Positions 1-7,701 are shown, counted from the stretch's first letter. The stretch: 22,937 nt of DNA from SLRI01 sp964460465 (GCA_964460465.1 CAYWSB010000079.1:1-22937); one strand, 5' to 3'. The notes: generated from the letters alone by a model not told the origin. Translations and numbers: made by a program.

Positions 1-2
1 CC

Positions 3-947
3 GGCCGCCGGCCGCGGCTGCTGGTCGGCGCGCTGGCCGGGCTGCTGGCGCTGGCCGGGCTCACGGTGCTCTGGCTCTGGCCCGCGGCCGAGCTGCCGCA
101 CGAGGCTTCGCCACCCGAGGCGCTGGCGCCCGCCGCCCCGCCGGAGCCGCACGGCGCCCGGACCGCGTCGAGCGAGGCGGCGCCCGTGCCGGCCGCGCCC
201 GATGCGGTCGGGCCCGTGCCGCTCGAGGAGGTCCTTGCCGCCCTGCCGGCGGTGCCGCTTGCCCCGCCGCCGGCCTTGCCCGACACGCGCGCGCAGCTCG
301 AGGCGCTGCTCGCCGAGGTCGCCACCCGGCCCTGCAGCCGGCTCGAGGTCGAGCCCACGCCGGTTGGCCTGCGGCTCGTCGGCAGCACGCGCAGCGCCGC
401 CGACCGCACCGCCATGCTGACGGCGGTGGCCGGCCTTCACGACGTCGACCACGTGGCGATCGGCCTCGATGCCGAGGACGCCTATTGCCGGCTCTACGAT
501 CTCCTCGCCGGGCGCGCCGCCGTGGCCTTGCCGCGCCTGGCCGACCTTTATCCCTCGCGCGCCGACTACCGGCTCGCCGCGAGCGAGCCGCTGGTGGTCA
601 GGGTGTTGACGCCCGACTTCGCCAGCCACGTCGTGGTCGACTACTTCACCGCCGACGGCATGGTCGTGCACCTGACCAAGCACGCGGCCGAGCCCGAGCC
701 GCTCGCCCCCCGCACCGAGCTGCGGATCGGCGACCCCGTCGACGGCCAGTGGCTGAGCATCGCCGAGCCGTTCGGGCACGAGCTGATCCTGGTGCTGGCC
801 AGCCGGGCGCCGCTCTTCGCCGAGCCGCGGCCGCAGATCGAGGCCGCCGAGGCCTATCTCGAGGCACTCGAGGCGGCGCTGGCCGCTCAGGACGAACCGC
901 CCATGGCCTCGACCATCGCGATCCTGACCGTGCCCGCCGGCCCCTGA
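3..947 (+). CDS. C-terminal part of a membrane protein with DUF4384-like domain (probable Ser/Thr kinase tail), 5'-truncated
   Basis: The frame is open to the left edge, so the true start lies outside the window. The first visible residues form a transmembrane helix (LLVGALAGLLALAGLTVLWL, bases 18-77). It is followed by about 70 residues of Pro/Ala-rich linker and then a small domain resembling the BON-like modules found in such proteins (about bases 290-520). The C-terminal part (about 590-840) carries the DUF4384 pattern: VVDYFTADGMVVHL, then IGDPVDGQWLSI, then PFGHELILVLASRAPLF. In alphaproteobacteria this linker/TM/DUF4384 arrangement usually follows an N-terminal Hanks-type Ser/Thr kinase. 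That is family knowledge; no kinase residues are visible here. The gene stops at 945-947, about 115 bp before the next gene on the same strand. DUF4384 assignment is fairly secure, kinase identity is inference. Confidence 0.75.
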   Translation, partial: GRRPRLLVGALAGLLALAGLTVLWLWPAAELPHEASPPEALAPAAPPEPHGARTASSEAAPVPAAPDAVGPVPLEEVLAALPAVPLAPPPALPDTRAQLEALLAEVATRPCSRLEVEPTPVGLRLVGSTRSAADRTAMLTAVAGLHDVDHVAIGLDAEDAYCRLYDLLAGRAAVALPRLADLYPSRADYRLAASEPLVVRVLTPDFASHVVVDYFTADGMVVHLTKHAAEPEPLAPRTELRIGDPVDGQWLSIAEPFGHELILVLASRAPLFAEPRPQIEAAEAYLEALEAALAAQDEPPMASTIAILTVPAGP

Positions 948-1003
948 GCGGCTGCCGGCCGACGCGTCGCCGTCACCGGGCTGTCATCGTCTTGTCCAGA
1001 ACC

Positions 1004-1031
1004 TTGCGCGGCACCGGGCGCTGCCTATCGT
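1004..1031 (+). promoter_or_regulatory. Possible promoter for pap
   Basis: TTGCGC (1004-1009) is followed after 16 bases by TATCGT (1026-1031), a partial match to -35/-10 elements, 32 bp before the chosen pap start. Weak evidence, from spacing and similarity only. Confidence 0.25.
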
Positions 1032-1062
1032 AGTGGCCGCGTCGCGCCGTCTGGAGGCAAGC

Positions 1063-2550
1063 ATGTTCGAATCGGCCCTGCAACCGCATCGCCTCGAGGG
1101 CACGACGCTGGCCGACGAGCTGCCGCGGCTGCGCACCGGGCTGATCGAGGCCCAGCTCAAGCTGCGCGACCAGGGCGGGTTCGCGCTCCTGATCGTCCTC
1201 GCCGGGCCCGACGGCGCCGGCAAGGGGCCCCTGATGTTCCGGCTCTACGAGTGGCTGGATGCGCGCAGCCTGCGGACCAACGCCTACGACCTGCCGGCCA
1301 AGGGCGAGCCGCAGCGGCCGACGTTCTGGCGCTACTGGCGCGACCTGCCGGCCAAGGGCGAGATCGGCGTGGTCGTCGGCTCCTGGTACAACGAGGCGCT
1401 GCTCCGCCATGCCGACGGCCAGGACGATGCCTCGGCCTTTCGCCGCCGGCTCAACCGCATCAACGCCTTCGAGGCGATCCTCGTCGCCGAGGGCGTGCGG
1501 CTGCTCAAGGTGATGCCGTTCATCACCGAGGCCGACGAGCAGAAGCGGCTGAAGGCCCTCGACAGCAAGGGCGGCCGGTTCGAGCGGCACGTCTTCGACG
1601 AGTGGGGCAAGGGGTCGGTCAGGCGCAAGCAGATCCGCGCGGTGGCCGAGGAGGCGGTGCGGCTGACCAGCACGCCCGCCGCCCCCTGGCTCGTGCTGCC
1701 GGCGGCCGATCCCGCCTATCGCGACGTCGCCTTCGGCCATATCGTGCTGGAGACGCTCGAGCGGCACCTCGCCGGCAACGGCACCGCTGTCCCGTCCGAG
1801 CCGCTGGCGATGATCCCGAGCTTCGCCCGCAAGAACCAGCTCGACGAGCTCGACCTCGGGCACAAGCTCAAGAAGCAGGACTATCTCGAGCGGCTCGACG
1901 CGGCCCAGGGCCGGCTGTTCCAGCTCGCCGCGCACAAGGCTCTCAGGAAGGTGCCGGTGGTCGTCGTCTTCGAGGGCCACGATGCGGCCGGCAAGGGCGG
2001 CGCCATCCGTCGTCTGGTCTATGCGCTCGATCCCCGGCGCTTCACCGTCCACCCGATCGGCGCACCCACCGACGAGGAGAAGAGCCGGCCCTATCTCTGG
2101 CGGTTCTGGAAGCGGCTGCCGGCACCCGGGCGGATCACCGTCTTCGACCGCTCGTGGTACGGCCGGGTGCTGGTCGAGCGCGTCGAGGGCTTCGCCACCG
2201 AGGCCGAGTGGCTGCGCGCCTATGGCGAGATCAACGCCTTCGAGGAGCAGCTCGTCGAGAGCGGGCACGTGCTGGTCAAGTACTGGCTGGGGATCAGCAA
2301 GGACGAGCAGCTGCGCCGCTTCGAGGAGCGCGAGCGCACGCCGTTCAAGCAGTACAAGCTGACCGAGGAGGACTGGCGCAACCGGGCCAAATGGGACGAC
2401 TACCACGCCGCCATCGGCGACATGCTGGACCGCACCAGCACCAGCTACGCCCGCTGGACCCTGGTCGCCGCCGAGGACAAGAAGCACGGCCGGATCAAGG
2501 TGCTCGAGACCCTGATCGCCGCCCTCGAGGCGCGGATCGCCGCCGGCTGA
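1063..2550 (+). CDS. pap: Polyphosphate:AMP phosphotransferase (two-domain PPK2)
   Basis: This 495-residue protein has two tandem PPK2 (P-loop kinase-like) domains, the architecture and length of polyphosphate:AMP phosphotransferase. The enzyme transfers a phosphate from polyphosphate to AMP, giving ADP, in the cytoplasm. Walker A loops are GPDGAGKG (residues 48-55) and GHDAAGKG (305-312). The second domain has an intact Walker B/lid block, FDRSWYGR, with Asp362. The equivalent block in domain 1 is VVGSWYNEAL, which lacks the Asp-Arg pair, so domain 2 is probably the catalytic one. Start ATG 1063 is preferred because GGAGG (1053-1057) sits 5 bases upstream. An in-frame GTG at 1033 would add 10 residues without a good ribosome site. 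It appears to be a single gene. Family assignment is confident; gene name follows the family. Confidence 0.93.
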   Translation: MFESALQPHRLEGTTLADELPRLRTGLIEAQLKLRDQGGFALLIVLAGPDGAGKGPLMFRLYEWLDARSLRTNAYDLPAKGEPQRPTFWRYWRDLPAKGEIGVVVGSWYNEALLRHADGQDDASAFRRRLNRINAFEAILVAEGVRLLKVMPFITEADEQKRLKALDSKGGRFERHVFDEWGKGSVRRKQIRAVAEEAVRLTSTPAAPWLVLPAADPAYRDVAFGHIVLETLERHLAGNGTAVPSEPLAMIPSFARKNQLDELDLGHKLKKQDYLERLDAAQGRLFQLAAHKALRKVPVVVVFEGHDAAGKGGAIRRLVYALDPRRFTVHPIGAPTDEEKSRPYLWRFWKRLPAPGRITVFDRSWYGRVLVERVEGFATEAEWLRAYGEINAFEEQLVESGHVLVKYWLGISKDEQLRRFEERERTPFKQYKLTEEDWRNRAKWDDYHAAIGDMLDRTSTSYARWTLVAAEDKKHGRIKVLETLIAALEARIAAG

Positions 2551-2619
2551 CCGCGCCGGCAGGTCAAATAAATCTGGAGCGGCGTGACTATTAAAAAAGG
2601 GACATCATTCTTTCTCTTT

Positions 2620-2648
2620 TTGACAATCTCGAATAATGAGCGCAGATT
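2620..2648 (+). promoter_or_regulatory. Candidate promoter in an AT-rich island
   Basis: The spacer at about 2563-2669 is strikingly AT-rich compared with its surroundings. It contains a perfect TTGACA (2620-2625), and 17 bases further a poor -10 candidate, CAGATT (2643-2648), about 20 bp before the next start codon. The -35 is convincing and the -10 is not. Confidence 0.4.
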
Positions 2649-2669
2649 GATTTGCGAAGGGAAAATATC

Positions 2670-3113
2670 ATGTCAGAACTAAAGAAAGCATCGCTCAGCC
2701 AGCGCTGGAGCGACTTGCAGCCGACGAAGACGATCCTGGTGTGGTCCTGCCTGGGCTCCGTTGCCGCGACGCTGGCGGTGGGCTTCTTGTGGGGCGGCTG
2801 GGTGACCGGCGGGACGGCGCGCGGCATGGCGGCCACCGCCGGCGACCAGGGCCGCTACGAGCTCGCCTCGGTGATCTGCGTCGAGAAGTTCCTGGCCGCG
2901 CCCGACGCCCGGCAGCAGCTCGTCGACTTCCAGGCGATCGACAGCGCCTACCGCCAGCGGGAGTTCATCGAGCAGGGCGGCTGGGCGGTCATGCCGAACG
3001 CCGACAAGGCGACGCGCCAGTCGGCCGATCTCTGCGCCAAGGTCCTGGCCGCGCTGGAGCCGCTACCCGCGGCCGAGCCAGTGGCGGACGCCGCTACCCC
3101 CGTCGTTCAATAG
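2670..3113 (+). CDS. Small membrane-anchored hypothetical protein
   Basis: This 147-residue protein has a short charged N-terminus (MSELKKASLSQRWSDLQPTK), one hydrophobic helix at about residues 21-42 ending in the motif GFLWGGWVTGGTA, and a soluble C-terminal part with two cysteines (in VICVEKF and DLCAKVL). The layout resembles a conserved hypothetical family of rhizobial and rhodospirillal genomes with no known function. The orientation of the soluble part is not clear. ATG 2670 is chosen because an AAGGGA ribosome site (2658-2663) lies just upstream; an in-frame TTG at 2652 is less likely. The gene has its own AT-rich leader and ends facing pta, so it is probably transcribed alone. Confidence 0.8.
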   Translation: MSELKKASLSQRWSDLQPTKTILVWSCLGSVAATLAVGFLWGGWVTGGTARGMAATAGDQGRYELASVICVEKFLAAPDARQQLVDFQAIDSAYRQREFIEQGGWAVMPNADKATRQSADLCAKVLAALEPLPAAEPVADAATPVVQ

Positions 3114-3128
3114 ACCGGCCGCCGCGGC

Positions 3129-3153
3129 CGTGCCGCCCCGGTCCGGCGGCACG
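3129..3153. terminator. Bidirectional hairpin between convergent genes
   Basis: A perfect 9-bp stem (CGTGCCGCC 3129-3137 with GGCGGCACG 3145-3153) and a 7-base loop sit in the 50-bp gap between two converging stop codons. There is no T-run on either side, so it is a candidate rather than a classical intrinsic terminator. Confidence 0.45.
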
Positions 3154-3163
3154 TGCTGCGGCG

Positions 3164-4135
3164 TCAGGTGCCGACCATCGGCCGGTGCTTCGCCTGGTGC
3201 TCGGCGAACAGGGCGGCCACCGCGCAGGACGCCATCCGGGCGCGCGGGGTGTCGGCGCGACTGGTCAGCACGATCGGCACCCGGGCACCGAGCACGATGC
3301 CCGCGGCATCGGCGTTGCCGAGGAAGGTCAGGTTCTTCGCCAGCATGTTGCCGGCCTCGAGGTCGGGAACGACCAGGATGTTGGCCTGGCCCGCGACCGG
3401 CGAGACGATGCCCTTGATCCGCGCCGCCTCCGGGCTGATCGCGTTGTCCAGGGCCAGCGGCCCGTCGAGCTTGCCGCCCGTGATCTGGCCGCGATCGGCC
3501 ATCTTGCACAGGGCGGCGGCGTCGATGGTCGACGGGATCTTGGTCGTCACCGTCTCGACCGCGGAGAGGATCGCCACCTTGGGGTCCTGGCCGAGGGCGA
3601 GCGCCAGGTCGATGACGTTCTGGACGATGTCGCGCTTGGCATCGAGATCGGGAAAGATGTTGACCGCGGCGTCGGTGATGAACAGCGGCTGCTGGTAGGT
3701 CGGCACCGCCATGGCGAAGACATGGCTGATCCGCCGCTCGGTCCGGAGCCCGCGATCGCGGTTGGCCACGGCACCCAGGAGCTCGTCGCTGTGCAGGCTG
3801 CCCTTCATCAGGAAGGCGCCCGCACCTTCGCGGATCAGCTCGACGGCCTTCTCGGCCGAGGCGTGGCTGTGCTCGGTAGCGATGATCTCGATGCCGTCGA
3901 GCGAGCGGCCCAGCGCCTCGGCGGCAGCCAGGATGCGCGCCTTGGGGCCGACCAGGATCGGCACGATGATCTTGGCGTCCATGGCATCGAGCGCCCCCTG
4001 CAGCGAGCTCTCGTCGCAGGGATGGGCGACGACGGTGCGCGCCGGCGGGATGCCCTCGGTGGCGGCGATGAGCCGCCTGTAGGCCTCGTGGTCCTGCGGC
4101 TTGACCGGCATCTCGACGATCTCGGCAGGCTTCAT
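3164..4135 (-). CDS. pta: Phosphate acetyltransferase (short form; Pta/Ptb family)
   Basis: The 323-residue product is the length of the single-domain Pta/Ptb enzymes, which interconvert acetyl-CoA plus phosphate and acetyl-phosphate plus CoA. Family blocks include VVAHPCDESSLQGALDA near the N-terminus, the central MKGSLHSDELLGAV, SHVFAMAVPTYQQPLFITDA, and the C-terminal VVPDLEAGNMLAKNLTFLG and GIVLGARVPIVLTSRAD. These match the acetyl/butyryl-transferase fold more closely than the long DRTGG-domain Pta. Phosphate butyryltransferase activity cannot be excluded. ATG 4135 is preferred over the upstream ATG at 4180 because GGGGA lies 8 bases before it. No acetate kinase gene is visible in the window. 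The gene lies downstream of the lipase gene on the same strand, with a strong hairpin between them. Confidence 0.88.
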   Translation of the reverse strand: MKPAEIVEMPVKPQDHEAYRRLIAATEGIPPARTVVAHPCDESSLQGALDAMDAKIIVPILVGPKARILAAAEALGRSLDGIEIIATEHSHASAEKAVELIREGAGAFLMKGSLHSDELLGAVANRDRGLRTERRISHVFAMAVPTYQQPLFITDAAVNIFPDLDAKRDIVQNVIDLALALGQDPKVAILSAVETVTTKIPSTIDAAALCKMADRGQITGGKLDGPLALDNAISPEAARIKGIVSPVAGQANILVVPDLEAGNMLAKNLTFLGNADAAGIVLGARVPIVLTSRADTPRARMASCAVAALFAEHQAKHRPMVGT

Positions 4136-4185
4136 GGCGACGGTCCCCGGCGATGGTGGCGGCTCGTTGCAGCGCACCATAGCCG

Positions 4186-4217
4186 GCGGCCGGGCACGGT
4201 CAACCGCACCCGGCCGC
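4186..4217 (-). terminator. Strong two-part hairpin between lipase gene and pta
   Basis: The outer stem GCGGCCGGG (4186-4194) pairs with CCCGGCCGC (4209-4217). Inside it, CGGT (4197-4200) pairs with ACCG (4203-4206), the two stems being separated by a symmetric CA/CA internal loop. It sits 36 bp downstream of the lipase stop and about 50 bp upstream of the pta start. It has no T-tract, so it could be a terminator, an mRNA stabiliser or a partial read-through element. Confidence 0.4.
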
Positions 4218-4252
4218 GGCGTGGTCGCGGGCGGCGGGCCGAGCCCTGCGGC

Positions 4253-5671
4253 TCAGGCGACGTCGCTCGTGATCACCAGCTCGTCGAGCTGCACGCTGGC
4301 GACGGCCACCGGCTCCGGCACCACCGGCTTGAGCCCGCCGCGCTCGAAGGCCAGGGTCTGGTCGTCGAACTCGAGCAGGGCCACGTTGCGCAGCACCGTC
4401 GCCGACGGCGCGTCGCCGTCCTGGTTGACGAAGATGCTGTTGCGCAGCGTCGTCACCGTGAAGTCCGCGAGATCGCCGGCGAAGACCGCCCGGTCGGTGC
4501 CACCGCCGCCGTCGACGAAGGTGTTGCCGCCGCCGACATACATGGTGTCGTTGCCCTTGCCGCCGAACAGCCCCGTATCGCCGAGGCCGCCGACCAGGAT
4601 GTCGTTGCCCTTGCCGCCGAACAGCGTGGTGCTCTCGAGCCCGGCGGCGACCAGCACGTCGTTGCCCTCCTTGCCGAAGGCGATGCTGTTGCTTGCCTGC
4701 GGGAGGACCAGATCGTCGCCCTTGGTGCCCATGACGACGGTCTGGTCGTCGGCGCCGACGATCGTCCGGTCGAGCTCGGCCGCGAGCCAGCGGAACGGGT
4801 CGTCGAGCGCGTCGCCGACCACCGGGACGTAGCTCTCGGCCGCGTCGAGCAGGAAGGCGCTGTCGATGTAGAGGAGGATCGGGTGCTCGTCGCCGATGCC
4901 CGGGATCTGGCTGGCCAGGATCAGCTCCTCCGGCGTGTCCAGGTCCTTCGGCTTGAAGTTGGGCAGCCGCGCCTCGGGCCGGTCGATCAGGAGGTCCAGC
5001 CCCTCGCGGGCAGCACCGCCGACGATGAACAGCGGGCTCAGGTCGGACAGCCGGGCGACGAAATCGTCGGTGTGGACGAGGTTGAGCTGCTCGACACCCT
5101 GGACCACCTGGGTCGACCCCGGCGAGCCCAGCGTGACCAGCAGAGTCTTGTCGCCGAGCCCGGCGAATTCCGGGACGGAGTCGAGCAGCCGGGCAGCGGC
5201 TTGCTCGGCGATGATGCCGCCGAGGCTGTGGCCCGAGAGCAGGATCTGCTCGATGCCGTTCGCCGGGTTCGCGGCGTAGCCGAGCGCCGCGACGGTGGCG
5301 CCCTGGTGGGCCGCGAAGTAGAGGTCCCAGCCGCGCACGCCGGGCGCCACCTCCAGGCCCTGAAAGCCGAACTCGTTCGCCTCGTCGGTGCTCCGGTAGG
5401 TCACCACGAGGGTCTTTTGGCCCTCGAGGTCACCGGTGTAGAAATGCGCGGCGCTGGTGAAGGTGCCGGCCGGCAGGCCCACCGAGAGGCCGACGTCCGC
5501 CAAGTCGACGCCCGGGCTTGCCAGGCCCGGCAGGGCGAGCGGCACCCACCCACGCTCCACCGCATTGCCGGTCGGCAGCTTCGGCAAGTCGGGCGTAGAT
5601 TGATAGTCGGCGACGCTGGCGAAGGTGTCGTAGCCGAATAGACTGGCCTCGACCAAGAGGTTGTTCGTCAT
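4253..5671 (-). CDS. RTX-type secreted class 3 lipase-like hydrolase
   Basis: The 472-residue protein has an alpha/beta-hydrolase part with nucleophile elbow GHSLGG (residues 147-152, Ser149), followed by LVTLGSPGS. Candidate acid and base are Asp202/Asp203 (VHTDDFVARLSD) and His263 (DEHPILLYID), the order seen in class 3 lipases. Residues 334-385 hold three glycine/aspartate nonapeptide-like repeats (GKEGNDVLV, GGKGNDILV, GGKGNDTMYV), which in RTX proteins bind calcium and accompany type I secretion. There is no N-terminal signal peptide, consistent with a C-terminal secretion signal. No type I secretion genes are in the window. ATG 5671 is chosen with GGGAA upstream; an ATG at 5731 would add 20 residues that lack family character. 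Substrate is unknown. Confidence 0.85.
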   Translation of the reverse strand: MTNNLLVEASLFGYDTFASVADYQSTPDLPKLPTGNAVERGWVPLALPGLASPGVDLADVGLSVGLPAGTFTSAAHFYTGDLEGQKTLVVTYRSTDEANEFGFQGLEVAPGVRGWDLYFAAHQGATVAALGYAANPANGIEQILLSGHSLGGIIAEQAAARLLDSVPEFAGLGDKTLLVTLGSPGSTQVVQGVEQLNLVHTDDFVARLSDLSPLFIVGGAAREGLDLLIDRPEARLPNFKPKDLDTPEELILASQIPGIGDEHPILLYIDSAFLLDAAESYVPVVGDALDDPFRWLAAELDRTIVGADDQTVVMGTKGDDLVLPQASNSIAFGKEGNDVLVAAGLESTTLFGGKGNDILVGGLGDTGLFGGKGNDTMYVGGGNTFVDGGGGTDRAVFAGDLADFTVTTLRNSIFVNQDGDAPSATVLRNVALLEFDDQTLAFERGGLKPVVPEPVAVASVQLDELVITSDVA

Positions 5672-5760
5672 GATGCGTTTTCCCAAAATGGCCGGCACTG
5701 TTGGGAGCCGTGTGCCGTGCAGAGATTCCAAACGGATGCCATGGCAGCGCTGTCGCGGAA

Positions 5761-5774
5761 TTGACGCGGATCAA
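5761..5774 (-). promoter_or_regulatory. FNR/FixK-type anaerobox upstream of the lipase gene
   Basis: TTGACGCGGATCAA fits the TTGAY-N4-RTCAA palindrome recognised by FnrL/FixK/Anr regulators in alphaproteobacteria. It is 90 bp upstream of the lipase start, in the 164-bp spacer behind phaC, so it is positioned to act on the lipase gene. Only the site itself is seen; the regulator is not in the window. Confidence 0.55.
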
Positions 5775-5835
5775 TCATCCCGCAGCTGGTGCGGCCCCGC
5801 GACGATCGACCACACGTTGCACGCCCGGGCCTCGC

Positions 5836-7701
5836 TCAGCGCTCCAGCACGTAGCGTCCCGGGGCGGCCTCGAGCGGCGGCAGCCCCTGCTCCGGCGCCC
5901 CCATAAGTGGCGGTGCGGTGCGCTCGCCGCTGCGCTCGGCGAGCCAGGCCTGGAACGGCAGCCACCAGGACCCGGGCCGGGGCTCGGTGCCGACCAGCCA
6001 GCGCTCCGGCGGCTGGTAGATCGCGTCCGCCGCCATGGTGGCGATGCGATGGTGCCGGCGCGGGTGGTCCGGCGGGCTGACGATGCCGGCATTGTGCCCG
6101 CCATTGGTGAGCGCGAAGGTCACCGGCACGTCGGTCAGGAGGCGGATCTTGTAGACCGACTCCCAGGGTGCGATGTGGTCCTTCTCGGTCCCCACGGCGA
6201 AGATCGGAGCCCTGATGTCGGTCAGGGCGATCGCCCGGCCGTCGACGGCGTAGCGGCCGCGGCTCAGCCGGTTCTCGAGAAAGAGCGCGCGGAGATACTG
6301 GCCGTGCATCCGCGCCGGCATGCGCGTGCCGTCGGCGTTCCAGGCCATGAGCGCCGTCATCGGTTCGCGCTCGCCCATCAGGTACTGGCGGACCATCCGC
6401 GACCAGACGAGGTCGCTCGAGCGGAGCAGGCGGAAGGCGCCGGCCATCTGCTCAGTGTCGAGATAGCCCTGCTCCCACATCATGTCCTCGAGATAGGCGA
6501 TCTGGCTCTCGTCGATGAAGAGCATCAGCTCGCCCGCCTCGGAGAAGTCGGTCTGGGCGGCGAGCAGGGTCAGCGAGGCCAGCCGCTGGTCGCGGTCGCG
6601 CGCCATGGCGGCGGCGGCGATGGCGAGAATCGTCCCGCCGAGGCAGTAGCCGACCGCATGCACCTTGCGCTCGGGCTGGATGGTCGTCACCGCGTCGAGT
6701 GCTGCCAGCACGCCCAGCCGGCGATAGTCGTCGAGGTCGAGCTCGGCCTCCGCCTCGCCCGGGTTCTTCCAGGAGATGCAGTAGACGGTGTGGCCCCGGG
6801 CGACGAGGAACTCGATCAGCGAGCGACCGGGCTCGAGGTCGAGCACGTAGTACTTCATGATCCAGGCCGGGACGATGAGCACCGGCTCGGGATGCACGGT
6901 CGCGGTGGCGGGCGCGTACTGGATCAGCTCGCAGAGGTCGTTGCGGAACACCACCCGGCCCGGCGTCGTCGCCATGTTGCGGCCGACCGCAAAGTCGTCG
7001 GTGCCGACCGGGCCCCGGCCGGCCATCCGCCGCTCGACGTCCTCGGCCAGGTGCCCGAGCCCGCGCGCGAGATTGCGACCCTGCTCGGCCAGCGTCCGCT
7101 CGAGCACCTCGGGATTGGTCAGCGGCAGGTTGGAGGGGGCGATGCGGTCGAGGGCGTTGCGGGCCATGAACCTGACCTGCCGCTCGTGCTGTGCCGTCAC
7201 CCCGCGCGGCCCGGTGGTCGCGGCATCCCACCACGCCTGGGTGGCGAGAAAGCCCTGCGCCCAGACGTTGAACGGGAACTTGTGCCAGGCCGGGTCGGCG
7301 AAGCGGGTGTCGTCGCCCTCCGGCGGGAAGGGCTCGCTGGCGCCCTCGCCGGCCGCCCGCGCGGCGAACAGGCCGAGCCGCCAGGCGTCGTGCCAGGCCG
7401 CCTGCGCCAGCTCGAGCTGGCGGCCGGGCGCGTTCGCCAGATGCGAGGCCCAGTCGCTCCAGGCGGCGGCGACCGCCGGCAGCGAGATGCCCGCCGTGAG
7501 CTTGGCCTGGCCGGCATGCCATAGCCGGTCGAGCTGGGTGTAGCGCGGCAGCAGGCCCGGCGCGATCCCGGTCTGGCCGGCGGCCGGGTCGCTCGCCGCC
7601 CTTGTTCGGGCCGCTTCCCGTGCGCCCGTGGGCTTGCTCTCCCGGGCCGATGGCGCCGGCTCAAGCCGGCGCCGCCGTGCGATCGCTGCGGTTCTCGCCA
7701 T
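5836..7701 (-). CDS. phaC: Class I-type polyhydroxyalkanoate synthase
   Basis: The 621-residue product matches the class I PhaC length. The enzyme polymerises 3-hydroxyacyl-CoA into PHA on the granule surface. The lipase-like box is GYCLGG with catalytic Cys353, and the other triad residues are Asp508 (GTEKDHIAP) and His536 (NGGHNAGIVSPP). The PhaC N-terminal domain is seen in NPEVLERTLAEQGRNLARG, and the core in VLIVPAWIMKYYVLDL and VYCISWKNPG. The NAGIVSPP-HPRRHHR ending resembles the PhaC paralogue group that is often separate from phaAB. No phaA, phaB, phasin or phaR is seen nearby. ATG 7701 is chosen, preceded by GGGGGA; the frame stays open to 8124 but the upstream translation is low-complexity. 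The first about 35 residues are unusually Arg/Ala-rich (for example IARRRRLEPAPSARESKPTG). Confidence 0.93.
   Translation of the reverse strand: MARTAAIARRRRLEPAPSARESKPTGAREAARTRAASDPAAGQTGIAPGLLPRYTQLDRLWHAGQAKLTAGISLPAVAAAWSDWASHLANAPGRQLELAQAAWHDAWRLGLFAARAAGEGASEPFPPEGDDTRFADPAWHKFPFNVWAQGFLATQAWWDAATTGPRGVTAQHERQVRFMARNALDRIAPSNLPLTNPEVLERTLAEQGRNLARGLGHLAEDVERRMAGRGPVGTDDFAVGRNMATTPGRVVFRNDLCELIQYAPATATVHPEPVLIVPAWIMKYYVLDLEPGRSLIEFLVARGHTVYCISWKNPGEAEAELDLDDYRRLGVLAALDAVTTIQPERKVHAVGYCLGGTILAIAAAAMARDRDQRLASLTLLAAQTDFSEAGELMLFIDESQIAYLEDMMWEQGYLDTEQMAGAFRLLRSSDLVWSRMVRQYLMGEREPMTALMAWNADGTRMPARMHGQYLRALFLENRLSRGRYAVDGRAIALTDIRAPIFAVGTEKDHIAPWESVYKIRLLTDVPVTFALTNGGHNAGIVSPPDHPRRHHRIATMAADAIYQPPERWLVGTEPRPGSWWLPFQAWLAERSGERTAPPLMGAPEQGLPPLEAAPGRYVLER

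Noticed and set aside
973..2487. Long open frame antisense to pap
   Set aside because: Its translation is rich in Gly/Leu/Arg without family character, and pap has two complete PPK2 domains on the other strand. High GC leaves antisense frames open.
2741..5641. Very long plus-strand open frame of 966 codons over the pta and lipase genes
   Set aside because: The sequence is low-complexity Arg/Gly/Asp-rich and mirrors two well-recognised minus-strand genes; it is a GC-driven shadow.
5701..7524. Plus-strand open frame of 607 codons antisense to phaC
   Set aside because: Composition is that of a shadow frame, and phaC has an intact catalytic triad on the minus strand.
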